This document shows, one piece after another, positions 8,401 through 16,929 of a stretch of DNA of 64,000 nucleotides. The notes under the pieces were generated by a model that worked only from the letters and a program-made list of their open reading frames with translations, was not told the origin of the DNA and did not search any database. The first letter of the stretch is position 1; every line of letters starts with the position of its first letter. The translations under genes were made by a program, and so were the position numbers. The stretch spans positions 4,238,001-4,302,000 of the forward strand of contig NZ_CP114904.1 in assembly GCF_027497215.1 (NCBI RefSeq), in the 5' to 3' direction. This DNA is from Micromonospora sp. WMMD812. GTDB taxonomy: Bacteria; Actinomycetota; Actinomycetes; Mycobacteriales; Micromonosporaceae.

Positions 8401-10794
8401 GTGACTTCCGACGGCTTCAGCTCGGCGCGTCCGGCGCCGCGCCACGACCTGGAGCCGTCGTCCGTCGCCACCGTCCCCGTCGCTCCCGGCCACCAGCGCT
8501 CGCCGGCCGACCTGCTGGTCCGGCTACGCGCCCGCGGCGACGCCGACCCGGTCACCCACGTCGAGCGGGTGCCGGCCCGCGCGGGCGTGCCGGCACCCTG
8601 GCCGCAGTGGGCCCCGGAGGACCTGCGGGCGGCGTTCGCCCGGCGCGGCGTGGTCGCGCCGTGGCGGCACCAGGCCGAGGCGGCCAGCCTGGCGTACGAC
8701 GGGCAGCACGTCGTCGTGGCCACCGGCACCGCGTCCGGCAAGTCGCTGGCGTACCAGCTGCCGGCGCTGGCCACCCTGCTCGCCGACCCCCGGGCCACCG
8801 TGCTCTACCTGGCGCCGACCAAGGCACTCGCCGCGGACCAGCTGCGCGCCGTCGCCGAGCTGGAGCTGGACGAGGTACGCCCCGCCTGCTACGACGGCGA
8901 CACCCCACGCGCCGAACGGGAGTGGATCCGCCGGCACTCCCGCTTCGTGCTGACCAACCCGGACATGCTCCACCACGGCATCCTGCCCGGGCACGCCCAG
9001 TGGACGGGCTTCCTGCGCCGGCTGACGTACGTGGTGATCGACGAGTGCCACACCTACCGGGGCGTGTTCGGCTCACACGTCGCGCACGTGCTGCGCCGGC
9101 TGCGCCGCCAGTGCGCCCGCTACGGCAGCTCACCGGTCTTCGTGCTGGCCTCCGCCACGTCGGGCGACCCGGCGACGGCAGCCGGCCGGCTCACCGGCCT
9201 GCCGGTGGCCGCCGTCACCGAGGACACCTCGCCCCGCGGCGGGGTGACCTTCGCGCTCTGGGAGCCGCCGCTGCTGCCCTCGGCCGACACGTCGTCCGAC
9301 GCGGTGGACCTCGCGCCGGTCCGCCGCTCGGCGCTGCGGGAGACGGCGGACCTGCTCGCCGACACGGTCGCCGCCGGGGTACGCACGCTCGCCTTCGTCC
9401 GCTCCCGCAAGGGCGCCGAAGTGGTGGCGTCCAACACCCGACGGGCCCTGGACGAGGCGGTGCCCGGGCTCGGCGACCGGGTGGCCGCCTACCGCGCCGG
9501 CTACCTGCGCGAGGAGCGGCGGGAGCTGGAACGGGCGCTGCTGCACGGCGACCTGCTCGGCCTCGCCTCGACCAACGCGCTGGAGCTGGGAGTCGACCTC
9601 GTCGGCCTGGACGCGGTGCTGATCTGCGGCTATCCGGGCACCCGCGCGTCGCTCTGGCAGCAGGCCGGCCGCGCCGGGCGCTCCGGCCAGGAGGCGCTCG
9701 CCGTGCTCGTGGCCCGGGACGACCCGCTGGACACCTACCTGGTGCACCACCCGGACGCGGTCTTCGGACGGCCGGTGGAGGCGACCGTGCTCGACCCGGC
9801 CAACCCGTACGTGCTCGCCCCGCAGCTCGCCTGCGCCGCGGTCGAGGCGCCGCTCACCCCGGCTGACCTGGTGCTCTTCGGCGACGGGACGAAGGAGGCG
9901 GTCGAGCAACTGGTCGAGGCCGGCGCGCTGCGGCAGCGGCCGACCGGCTGGTACTGGCGGCACCGCGAACGGCCCGAGGTGGACCTGCGCGGCGAGGGCG
10001 GGGCGCCGGTGGTCGTAGTGGAGGCGGCCACCGGTCGGCTGCTCGGCACGGTGGACGGCAGCTCGTCGCACTTCCTGCTCCACCCCGGCGCGGTCTACCT
10101 GCACCAGGGCGTCTCGTACGTGGTGGACGACCTGGATCTCGCCGACGGCTGCGCGCTGGTGCACGTCGAGGAGCCGGACTGGTCGACCCACGCCCGGGAC
10201 GTCACCAACGTCTCGGTGGTGTCGGTGCGCTCGTACGTCGACGCCGGGCCGGTCGGGATGTTCCTCGGCGAGGTGGACGTGACCAGCCAGGTGGTCTCGT
10301 ACCAGCGGCGGCGTATCGCCACCGGCGAGGTGATCGACACCCGGCCGCTGGACCTGCCGGTCCGGGAGCTGCGTACGGTCGCAGTCTGGTTCACCCTCTC
10401 CCCGGAGTCGCTGGCCGCCGCCGGAGTGGAGACGGCCGACGTGCCGGGCGGCCTGCACGCCGCCGAGCACGCCGCGATCGGACTGCTGCCGCTGATGGCC
10501 ACCTGCGACCGGTGGGACATCGGCGGCCTCTCCACCGCCCTGCACCCGGACACCGAGGCGCCGACCGTCTTCGTCTACGACGGGCACCCGGGCGGGGCCG
10601 GCTTCGCCGAGCGGGCGTACGGCACCGCGGCGTCCTGGCTGAAGGCCACCCGGGACGCGATCGCCGAGTGCGGCTGCGAGACCGGCTGCCCGTCCTGCGT
10701 GCAGTCGCCGAAGTGCGGCAACGGCAACAACCCGCTCTCCAAGCCGGACGCGATCCGGGTGCTCGACGTGGTGCTGGCCAACCTGCCGACCTGA
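8401..10794 (+). CDS. DEAD/DEAH-box helicase with C-terminal DUF1998 (MrfA/YprA/SftH type)
   Basis: A 797-residue superfamily 2 helicase. The Walker A motif ATGTASGKS has Lys114, the DEAH-type box is DECH at 214-217, motif III reads SAT, and motif VI QQAGRAGRSG starts near 420. The C-terminus ends in a DUF1998 region with four clustered cysteines (about 757-775, CGCETGCPSC and SPKCGNG), a metal-binding signature of this family. Relatives include Bacillus MrfA, which acts in mitomycin-damage repair, and mycobacterial SftH; a DNA repair role is therefore inferred. The GTG at 8401 is chosen because the frame further upstream crosses the bldG promoter region; its ribosome binding site is weak. 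Divergent from bldG, as in Streptomyces. Confidence 0.92.
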   Translation: MTSDGFSSARPAPRHDLEPSSVATVPVAPGHQRSPADLLVRLRARGDADPVTHVERVPARAGVPAPWPQWAPEDLRAAFARRGVVAPWRHQAEAASLAYDGQHVVVATGTASGKSLAYQLPALATLLADPRATVLYLAPTKALAADQLRAVAELELDEVRPACYDGDTPRAEREWIRRHSRFVLTNPDMLHHGILPGHAQWTGFLRRLTYVVIDECHTYRGVFGSHVAHVLRRLRRQCARYGSSPVFVLASATSGDPATAAGRLTGLPVAAVTEDTSPRGGVTFALWEPPLLPSADTSSDAVDLAPVRRSALRETADLLADTVAAGVRTLAFVRSRKGAEVVASNTRRALDEAVPGLGDRVAAYRAGYLREERRELERALLHGDLLGLASTNALELGVDLVGLDAVLICGYPGTRASLWQQAGRAGRSGQEALAVLVARDDPLDTYLVHHPDAVFGRPVEATVLDPANPYVLAPQLACAAVEAPLTPADLVLFGDGTKEAVEQLVEAGALRQRPTGWYWRHRERPEVDLRGEGGAPVVVVEAATGRLLGTVDGSSSHFLLHPGAVYLHQGVSYVVDDLDLADGCALVHVEEPDWSTHARDVTNVSVVSVRSYVDAGPVGMFLGEVDVTSQVVSYQRRRIATGEVIDTRPLDLPVRELRTVAVWFTLSPESLAAAGVETADVPGGLHAAEHAAIGLLPLMATCDRWDIGGLSTALHPDTEAPTVFVYDGHPGGAGFAERAYGTAASWLKATRDAIAECGCETGCPSCVQSPKCGNGNNPLSKPDAIRVLDVVLANLPT

Positions 10795-10937
10795 CCGGTC
10801 TCCCGCGTGCAGGTCAGCTGTCTTCCGCGTGCAGGTCACACTGGCGGATCGCCATTCGGAAGGTCGGGCCGTGCGGGCAGGCGGCAGGCACGCCGCTGTG
10901 CGACACTCCGGCGCACCGATCCCCCAAGGAGAAACAG

Positions 10938-11516
10938 ATGCAGCTCGACATCTTGCAGGCCCAGCAGCGATTCCACATCCGCCAGCGGCTGCGGATGATG
11001 GTCAACCAGTACGAGGTCCACACGGTGGCGCCGGACGGCTCCGAGGGCGAACTGCTGGCCTTCGCCCAGCAGAAGCGGCTCGCCTTCAAGGAGCAGGTGA
11101 CCATCTACACCGACGACTCCAAGCAGCAGCCGCTGCTCGGTTTCAAGGCCCGCCAGCGCATCGACCTCGGCGCCACGTACGACGTCACCGACGCCGCCGG
11201 CAACCCCATCGGCCTGTTCCGCAAGGACTTCGCCCAGTCGCTGCTCCGCTCCACCTGGCACGTCGAGCAGAACGGCCTGCCGCAGATCACCGGCCAGGAG
11301 CGCAGCCTCCCGGTGGCGCTGCTGCGCCGGTTCGTCGACTCGCTCTCCTGGCTGCCGTACCACTTCGACTTCACCGCCGGCGGCCAGCCGGTCTTCACTG
11401 TGGTCAAGAAGTGGGGCCTGCGCGACCGCTACGTGGTGGAGATCCAGCACCCGCAGATCGACCGTCGCGTGGTCATCGCGATGGCCGTCGCCCTGGACGC
11501 CCTCCAGGCCCGCTGA
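10938..11516 (+). CDS. LURP-one-related (tubby-like/scramblase-fold) protein
   Basis: A 192-residue protein of the LURP-one-related family, which shares a beta-barrel fold with the tubby C-terminal domain and phospholipid scramblases. Typical strand patterns are visible: MVNQYEVHTVAPDG near the start, LLAFAQQKRLAFKEQVTIY, YDVTDAAGNPIGLFRKDF, and a C-terminal hydrophobic helix VVIAMAVALDALQAR. The ATG at 10938 has AAGGAGA seven bases upstream. Bacterial members have no settled function; membrane association is possible. It follows the helicase by 143 bases, a gap that contains a 14-bp direct repeat (10803-10816 and 10825-10838). Confidence 0.85.
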   Translation: MQLDILQAQQRFHIRQRLRMMVNQYEVHTVAPDGSEGELLAFAQQKRLAFKEQVTIYTDDSKQQPLLGFKARQRIDLGATYDVTDAAGNPIGLFRKDFAQSLLRSTWHVEQNGLPQITGQERSLPVALLRRFVDSLSWLPYHFDFTAGGQPVFTVVKKWGLRDRYVVEIQHPQIDRRVVIAMAVALDALQAR

Positions 11517-11784
11517 CGTCAGGCTGACCCGACCGTCCGGGACGCCGACCGCCGGGTCCGCGTCCCGGCGTTCGGCCGAGGTCCGGGCCGGCGCGGAACG
11601 TGCGTCACCGTGCTGGAATCCGCCCCTGCGGCACCCCTGTTGGCGGGCGGTGACCGTCACCTCCGCCGTGACCAGCACGCCGAGGCCGTCGAGCCGGCAG
11701 GCGACCACCTGCCCGCCGATACGGCCCACGAGGTCAGCGACCCGCTCACAAGCGAGCCCGTCGCCAACCCGGTCTGCTGCCGCG

Positions 11785-11973
11785 CTACGTCCGCCGCCCG
11801 AAGACCCCCACCAGTACAAACACCAGACCGATCCCGAGCAGGCAGACGCTGGCCCCACCTCCCTCCGCCAGAACGCCGCCTCGCCGTACCACCGCGCGCC
11901 AGACGGCGGCTCCTGAGCACGCGGCGAGCGGGACGACAGCGCACCGGACGACGGCTAGTGCGTTGTCCACCAA
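11785..11973 (-). CDS. possible small single-span membrane protein
   Basis: A 62-residue frame ending in TAG. The C-terminal half has one clear hydrophobic segment, SVCLLGIGLVFVLVGVFG, followed by the basic tail RRT, as expected for a membrane helix with a cytoplasmic end. No ribosome binding site decides the start, and no family is recognised. It may equally be a fragment of a decayed gene in this gene-poor zone. Confidence 0.2.
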   Translation of the reverse strand: MVDNALAVVRCAVVPLAACSGAAVWRAVVRRGGVLAEGGGASVCLLGIGLVFVLVGVFGRRT

Positions 11974-12238
11974 CGTTCACCGGTTTCTGGTTGGTGTCGT
12001 GGATCCGCGCTTGGGGAGAGCGACTCATAGACGGCGTCGTCGGCGTGGGGGCGAAGTCCAGGGACGGCACAGTGCGGCAGTGGATAGCAGGCGAGACGCG
12101 ATTGCGCGTGCATTGGTCACTCTCATAGGCCCTTGGAGAGAGAATCCCGTAGGGAGTCGGGCCAGGTTGATCATGCTGAGCCGACGCTGTCCGGCGCAGT
12201 TTGGGCAGGCCACACACCTGACAGGACAGGCCGCGAGA

Positions 12239-12279
12239 GCTCGTTTGGGGGCTCGTCTCGCGGACACCCCCGAACGAGC
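12239..12279. repeat. hairpin in the gene-poor zone
   Basis: A 13-bp inverted repeat (12239-12251 with 12267-12279) with one mismatch and a 15-base loop. It could be an old terminator; no gene ends next to it. Confidence 0.5.
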
Positions 12280-12690
12280 CCGCAACGCAGTACCCAACCG
12301 AGCCCCCAACGCGCCCGGACAACAGGGACAGGGCCGCACTAGCAAAGAGGGCAGTGCCGCCCTGTGATCGCGTCCTATTTCGTTTGCCGTGCTAATCGTC
12401 TGCTGCTGGGGTGGCTCACCTTCGCGACGACTGTGCCGCGGCGATCTGGTCTCCTGCCCGACGCCCGTGGCCGTACCGCCCGCCGAAGGGCCGGTCGTCG
12501 CGGATTTTGTTGCGCGCCTCGGCTGCGCCGGATGGCGCCCCCACACCCGAGTGGCGAACCAGCGTGGGCGGCGGATGCGGGCGGTGTCAGGTCGGTCAGG
12601 TGCTGTCAGTCGCCGGCTGTTCTAACGGAAGCGCCCGCAGGTCTGACAGAACCTGTCCGGACCTGACAGACATCGCAGGGCGTCGTCCCG

Positions 12691-12825
12691 TCACGCCGGC
12701 CCGCCCGGACGCCACCGGCGGCGCGGCGGGGGTCTCTCGGCGCGTAGGAGGCGCACGAGCGCCGACGCGGTGGCGTTGGACAGCGGGTGCCCGTCGGCGC
12801 GCATCTGCTCGGTGAGGGCCTCGCG
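12691..12825 (-). pseudogene. possible remnant of a DUF2637/SpdB-like protein C-terminus
   Basis: The last 44 residues of this frame include ALTEQMRADGHPLSNATAS followed by ALVRLLRAE. In my recollection this pattern is common in the C-terminal region of DUF2637 proteins (SpdB-like) of actinobacterial integrative elements. Upstream the frame runs into low-complexity Arg/Pro-rich sequence with a tandem repeat and no membrane segments, so the rest of such a gene is missing. The identification rests on pattern memory only. Confidence 0.3.
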
Positions 12826-12906
12826 GGGACAGCGGGACACCGTGGGCGGCCAACGCGTGAGCCGCGGTCCGGGCTGCCGGACCAGCCCGACGAGCGCGGG
12901 ACCGCC

Positions 12907-12960
12907 GTCCCGGACCGCTGGTCCCGGACCGCTGGTCCCGGACCGCTGGTCCCGGACCGG
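12907..12960. repeat. 14-bp tandem repeat, nearly four copies
   Basis: The unit GTCCCGGACCGCTG occurs at 12907, 12921 and 12935, and an 11-base partial copy follows at 12949. The copies are identical. Confidence 0.9.
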
Positions 12961-13687
12961 CAGACGCCGGTCCGTCAACGCGGGGACCGTGGCGGTGCGG
13001 TCACGGACCGCGGCCGGGGTCCGGGCGGACCGGCACACACAGTCCGAAGGTCCCGGCAACGGCACGGCGTGCAGCCGACGGTGGAGTTCGGCCAGCCTCC
13101 GCCGCGCCGGCGGTCGTCAACTGTCCGTCGACAAGGCCCGCAGCATCGTGGTCCATGCAGACGTTCCATCACCAAGTCGGGACCGCAGGGCTGGCGGTCA
13201 CTCTGGGTGAGGGCCGGTGTGGCAGTCGGGCCCGAAGGCAGGGCTGCGCCTGGTCCGCGCCGACCAGCACGAGGAGCGCGGGCAGCCAGCGCGTCCTGGC
13301 CGCCGCCGGGTCGGGGGCCGAGTCCACCTCCGCACCGCCGGCGGCGGCGAGCCGGAGCAGGTCGTCGAGGAGGTACACCGTCGCCGGTGACGACCAGCGG
13401 TCGTCGGCCGGGAGACGGGACGGAGGTAGGAGTGGCATCGCGGCCTCCAGCGGTCGGGCTCGGGGTGCTGACCGAGACCCTGCTCGCCGTCGACGCCGGC
13501 GGCCGCCCCACCGGGGCGGCCTGTGGACGACGCGGCCGTGGACAACGCCCGCCGCCGCAGTCGATCTGCTATGCGTACCTCCGTCGCAGAGGCCGCGATC
13601 GGCCGCCGCCGGCACCGGGAAAATGCGCCGGCCACTTCGCCACGTACCGTCCGTCGGTGCCGCAAGCGCGCACGCTCGACGGGCGAT

Positions 13688-14530
13688 TCACCCATTGGCC
13701 GGCAGGTCGGCGATCCGTGTGCCGAGGTCCAGTTCGAGCGGGCCCCGGGTCTGGAAGCCCCGGCTGAACAACTCCCTCGACCGGTCCTGCACCTCCGGGG
13801 CGGCGACCGACTCCTGGAACCGGCGACCGTCGGCGCGTACCGCGTCGACCGTCGGCAGCGTCAGCTCGTTGATCGCCCGCTTCGTGGCCTGGATCGCCGC
13901 CGGGGGAAAGGACGCGATCCGTCGGGCCAGCGTGGCCACGAACTCATCGAGTTCGGCGTCCGGTAGCGCCCGGTTGATCCACCCGTACCGCTCCGCGAGG
14001 TCGGCGTCCGCGTCCTGCGCGCCGAGGATCATCTCCAGCGCCCGTCCACGGCCGAGACGGCGCGCCAGGTGCTGTACGCCCCCGGCGCCGGGCGCCACGC
14101 CGAAACCGCACTCGGGCTGGCCGAGCAGGGCGTTCTCCCGCGCCGCGAAGCACATGTCGCAGGCGAGCACGAACTCGCTGCCCGCTCCCCGAGCCCGTCC
14201 CCGCAGCTTCGCGATCGTGACGGCCGGCACGTCGCTCAGCTTGCGCAGCACGATGCCGAGAAAGGCGTCCTGCGGGCCCCCGCCCGCCTTGGCCGCCTCG
14301 GCCGAGTACTCGGCGACCCTGGTCAGATCGACGTGCGAGATGAAGAAGTCCGGGTCGGCGCTGTCGAAGACGACCACCCGTACCTCGGTGGTCCCGGTCA
14401 GTCGGCGGAGCAGGGTGACGAGGTCCCGCACCAACTCCGGACCGATCATGTTGATCGGCGGCGCGTCCAACGTCGCCGTCAGGACGCCGTCGGCCAGCTC
14501 CGTACGCAGGGTCTCGAACGAGGCGACCAC
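13688..14530 (-). CDS. enoyl-CoA hydratase/isomerase family protein
   Basis: A 280-residue crotonase-fold protein. The oxyanion-hole and catalytic region is visible as LRGRARGAGSEFVLACD, with Glu in SEF, and LLGQPECGFGVAPGAGG, with the second Glu; both glutamates used by classical enoyl-CoA hydratases are present. The C-terminal helical region is normal and carries the usual AIQATKRAIN segment. The GTG start at 14530 is supported by GGAGAGGAG eight bases upstream. It stands alone on the minus strand beside the gene-poor zone, so the substrate and pathway cannot be inferred. Confidence 0.88.
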   Translation of the reverse strand: MVASFETLRTELADGVLTATLDAPPINMIGPELVRDLVTLLRRLTGTTEVRVVVFDSADPDFFISHVDLTRVAEYSAEAAKAGGGPQDAFLGIVLRKLSDVPAVTIAKLRGRARGAGSEFVLACDMCFAARENALLGQPECGFGVAPGAGGVQHLARRLGRGRALEMILGAQDADADLAERYGWINRALPDAELDEFVATLARRIASFPPAAIQATKRAINELTLPTVDAVRADGRRFQESVAAPEVQDRSRELFSRGFQTRGPLELDLGTRIADLPANG

Positions 14531-14809
14531 CCGCGTGCTCCTCTCCGTCGCGCGACCGGGGCCGCGGGCAGCGGCGGTGGGCTCCGCGGGGCGGCCGGCG
14601 CCCGGGTGCCCGGACGCCGGACGGATCGGCGCCCGATGGGTCGTTGTCGAGCGTACGGACCGGCGCCGCCCGGCTGTGGCGCTTCGCCGGATCCCGGGCG
14701 CACTCGGAACGCGGAGCCGGTAGGCATGCCGTCAGTCGACAATTGGCTCTCGACCTGGAACGACGGGCCGGGGAGAGTGGCGGTCGGTGCCGTACGTATG
14801 GGAGTTGTG

Positions 14810-15418
14810 ATGCAGGTAGCCGTGGTCACGTTCGACGGGTTCAACGAGCTCGACAGTTTCATCGCTTCCGCGCTGATCAACCGGTGCCGTAGGGACGGCT
14901 TGGAAGCCTTCATCACGACGCCGACCCCAGTCGTCACGTCGATGAACGGCGTCGAGGTGACCGGGCAGCGCCCGATGGAGTTCGTGACCGAAGCCGACGT
15001 CGTGCTGATCGGCAGCGGTGTGAAGGCGCGAGACGTGGTCGCCGACGCGGGGCTGCTCTCCAGGTTGCCCCTCGACCCGTCCCGACAGCTGATCGGCGCG
15101 CAGTGCTCCGGCGCGCTGGTGCTCGCCAAGCTCGGGTTGCTCGACGGCATGCCCGCGTGCACGGACCTGAAGAGCCGGCCGTTTGTCGAAGCCTGCGACG
15201 TCACCGTGCTGGATGCGCCGTTCCACGCCGAGGGAAACATCGCCACGGCGGGCGGCTGCCTGGCGTCGCAGTATCTCGCGACCTGGGTGATCACCCGAAT
15301 GCTCGGCGAGGACGCCGCGCGCGACGTCATCGGGTACGTGGCTCCGGTCGGCGAGAACCAGGAGACCGTCGAGCGCGCCATGCGGGCCGTTCACTCGGGC
15401 GAGGTCGTACTGGGCTGA
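14810..15418 (+). CDS. DJ-1/PfpI family protein
   Basis: A 202-residue protein of the class I glutamine-amidotransferase-like fold. The nucleophile elbow is GAQCSGALVLAKLG, with the Cys expected in DJ-1/PfpI proteins; the N-terminal strand MQVAVVTFDGFNELD and the ATAGGC region before the C-terminal helix also fit. Family members include chaperone/deglycase, peptidase and isonitrile hydratase types, and the sequence alone does not choose among them. ATG 14810 has GGGAG five bases upstream; an in-frame ATG at 14798 is the alternative. It has no operon partners. Confidence 0.85.
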   Translation: MQVAVVTFDGFNELDSFIASALINRCRRDGLEAFITTPTPVVTSMNGVEVTGQRPMEFVTEADVVLIGSGVKARDVVADAGLLSRLPLDPSRQLIGAQCSGALVLAKLGLLDGMPACTDLKSRPFVEACDVTVLDAPFHAEGNIATAGGCLASQYLATWVITRMLGEDAARDVIGYVAPVGENQETVERAMRAVHSGEVVLG

Positions 15419-15635
15419 TGCCCCGCGGCCCTCGCTCGGGTCATGGGCCACGGGCAGGCGTCCCACGACGCTAAATCGTTATACACACGTCCCGGACGAT
15501 CGCGCGGCTCGACTCGTGGACAGCCGTCGAACTGCCGGCCGACGATCCGCTGACGTCAACGATCGAACCAGCGGCGGAGCGCCGCCGGAGATCGACGGGA
15601 ACGACCTGACCTGCGGCGGGGCAGCGCTCCCAGAT

Positions 15636-15742
15636 AGGGACGACCCCCGTCGGGGGGAGACGGGGGTCGTCGGGAGGTTCGGCTCCGGGGGGGTCGAGCC
15701 GAACCAACTCAGCGGTCACGGGGGGTGCAACCGCCGAGGGCC
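15636..15742 (-). ncRNA. 6C-type small RNA
   Basis: Read on the minus strand this segment forms three hairpins with C-rich loops. The first has a GCGGT/ACCGC stem (15712-15734) around a CCCCC(C) loop. The second is a perfect 10-bp stem (15676-15685 with 15696-15705) whose loop contains seven C. The last is a perfect 12-bp stem (15639-15650 with 15660-15671) with six C in its loop, and probably also terminates. Paired hairpins with six-C loops define the actinobacterial 6C RNA family. In M. tuberculosis the 6C RNA (B11, ncRv13660c) lies upstream of and divergent from the HAD gene Rv3661, the same arrangement as here. The 5' end is estimated from an AT-rich promoter-like stretch at about 15750-15775. 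Confidence 0.85.
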
Positions 15743-15829
15743 TGTTTGTTGTCCGAGATATGAATACTCGTCGTGCGGACAAGTCTGCCTGAGCGGACCT
15801 GTTACGTCGAGTGGTGTCCACTCCACTCC

Positions 15830-15849
15830 CTGCGAATTTGTTTTCGCAG
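15830..15849. repeat. 7-bp inverted repeat upstream of the Crp-like site
   Basis: CTGCGAA and TTCGCAG face each other across a 6-base T/G loop in an AT-rich stretch between the 6C RNA and the HAD gene. It may be an operator or a small hairpin. Confidence 0.45.
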
Positions 15850-15851
15850 AG

Positions 15852-15867
15852 TGTGATCGCGATCACT
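15852..15867. promoter_or_regulatory. Crp/GlxR-like operator
   Basis: TGTGATCGCGATCACT matches the Crp-family consensus TGTGA-N6-TCACA at nine of ten positions and contains a perfect 14-bp palindrome. It sits between the divergent 6C RNA and HAD gene, about 100 bases from each likely start. No Crp gene is in the window. Confidence 0.55.
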
Positions 15868-15948
15868 GTGAGCGGCGGCGATCGGGCGGACTCGCAGGTC
15901 CGGAGATCACCCCGACCCCGGGCACCCGCCGACCATAGACCATCCGAC

Positions 15949-15954
15949 TAGACT
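15949..15954 (+). promoter_or_regulatory. -10 element of a probable leaderless promoter
   Basis: TAGACT lies eight bases before the GTG start of the HAD gene, which has no ribosome binding site. Transcription would then begin at or within a base or two of the start codon. Confidence 0.5.
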
Positions 15955-15962
15955 TTCGCGCC

Positions 15963-16772
15963 GTGGGCCGAGGTGCCGCTTTCTTCGATCTGGACAAGAC
16001 CGTCATCGCCAAGTCGAGCGCCCTGGCGTTCGGCCGGCCGTTCTACCGGGACGGCTTGATCACACGGCGTGACGTGGTCAAGTCGGCGTACGCGCAGCTG
16101 ATGTTCCGGCTGGGCGGCACCGACGAGCAGACCATGGCTCGCACCCGGGACTACCTGGCCACACTCTGCAAGGGCTGGCAGGTGGAGCAGGTCCGCCAGA
16201 TCGTCGCGGAGACGCTGCACGAGCTGATCAACCCGTACGTGTACGCCGAGGCGGCCGCCCTCATCGAGGAGCACCAGGCCGCGGGCCGGGACGTCGTGCT
16301 GGTCTCGGCCTCCGGCGAGGAGATGGTGCGGCCGATCGGTGAGCTGCTCGGGATCACCGACGTGATCGCCACCCGGATGGCGGTGGAGGACGGCCGTTAC
16401 AGCGGCGAGGTCGAGTTCTACGCTGCCGGCCCGAGCAAGGTCGAGGCGGTCAGCGAGCTCGCCGAGGCGCGCGGCTACGACCTCGCCGACTCGTACGCCT
16501 ACTCCGACTCGTACAGCGACCGCCCGCTGCTGGAGTGCGTGGGCCACCCGACCGTGGTGAACCCGGACCGGCAGCTACGCCGGCTGGCCGTGGAGAACGC
16601 CTGGCCGGTGCTCGAGTTCCGGCATCCGATCCCGCTGGGCCGGCGGCTGCGGGAGCGCCCGGCCGTCCCGGTGGCCGCGGCGGCGGCCGCGGTCGGCGTC
16701 GGCGTGGCGATCGGCATCGCCTGGTACGGCCGGCACCGCCGGACCCGTGCCGCCTCCACCACCACGGCCTGA
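15963..16772 (+). CDS. HAD-IB family phosphatase (SerB-like) with C-terminal membrane helix
   Basis: A 269-residue haloacid-dehalogenase-type phosphohydrolase. Motif I is FFDLDKTV with Asp9 and Asp11, motif II is LVSASGEEM, the Lys of motif III lies in GPSKVEAV, and motif IV is YSDSYSDRPLLE. A hydrophobic Ala/Val/Gly-rich segment near 237-255 followed by YGRHRR suggests a C-terminal membrane anchor. Homologues are often annotated as phosphoserine phosphatase, but the substrate is not proven for this subgroup. The GTG at 15963 has no ribosome binding site and a -10 box eight bases upstream, so leaderless translation is likely. Orthologous position to Rv3661 next to the 6C RNA. Confidence 0.9.
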   Translation: MGRGAAFFDLDKTVIAKSSALAFGRPFYRDGLITRRDVVKSAYAQLMFRLGGTDEQTMARTRDYLATLCKGWQVEQVRQIVAETLHELINPYVYAEAAALIEEHQAAGRDVVLVSASGEEMVRPIGELLGITDVIATRMAVEDGRYSGEVEFYAAGPSKVEAVSELAEARGYDLADSYAYSDSYSDRPLLECVGHPTVVNPDRQLRRLAVENAWPVLEFRHPIPLGRRLRERPAVPVAAAAAAVGVGVAIGIAWYGRHRRTRAASTTTA

Positions 16773-16929
16773 CGCCCGCCGGGTCCGGGACGCGCTGCCG
16801 CCCTCACCCCCGCCGCACGCCGCCCGCCCCCTGACCCGTCACCCGGCGCCTCGATCGCACCGGTCGAGGCCGCAACTTCCCGGAAAATGCCGCATCCGAC
16901 CGACAGGAGGCAGCAACATCCGGGAAAGC

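Larger units (their letters stand above)
11517..13687. other. 2.2 kb region without a convincing intact gene
   Basis: No frame here has consistent codon bias, a ribosome binding site and a recognisable protein at once. Parts (about 11,950-12,560) are less GC-rich than the flanks. It holds a hairpin (12239-12279), a cluster of TGTCAGGTC-type motifs (12595-12668), a 14-bp tandem repeat (12907-12960), one possible small membrane protein and one possible gene remnant, listed separately. It looks like decayed accessory DNA between two conserved blocks; this is inference. Confidence 0.55.

Noticed and set aside
10836..11858. A 340-codon minus-strand frame over the LURP-one-like gene and the region after it
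   Set aside because: Most of it is antisense to the LURP-one-like gene. The part around 11640-11770 looks somewhat protein-like (ADLVGRIGGQVVACRLDG), but no family, start or ribosome binding site supports it.
12975..13695. Overlapping minus-strand frames that might encode a protein (for example VYLLDDLLRLAAAGG near 13,380)
   Set aside because: Short protein-like stretches occur, but the frames are Arg/Pro/Ala-rich, lack a ribosome binding site and match nothing I recognise. Treated as part of the decayed zone.
15636..15671. The hairpin at 15639-15671 as an ordinary terminator of the PfpI-like gene
   Set aside because: It lies 220 bases beyond that gene, and its loop has six C on the minus strand beside two other C-loop hairpins, so the 6C RNA explains it better.
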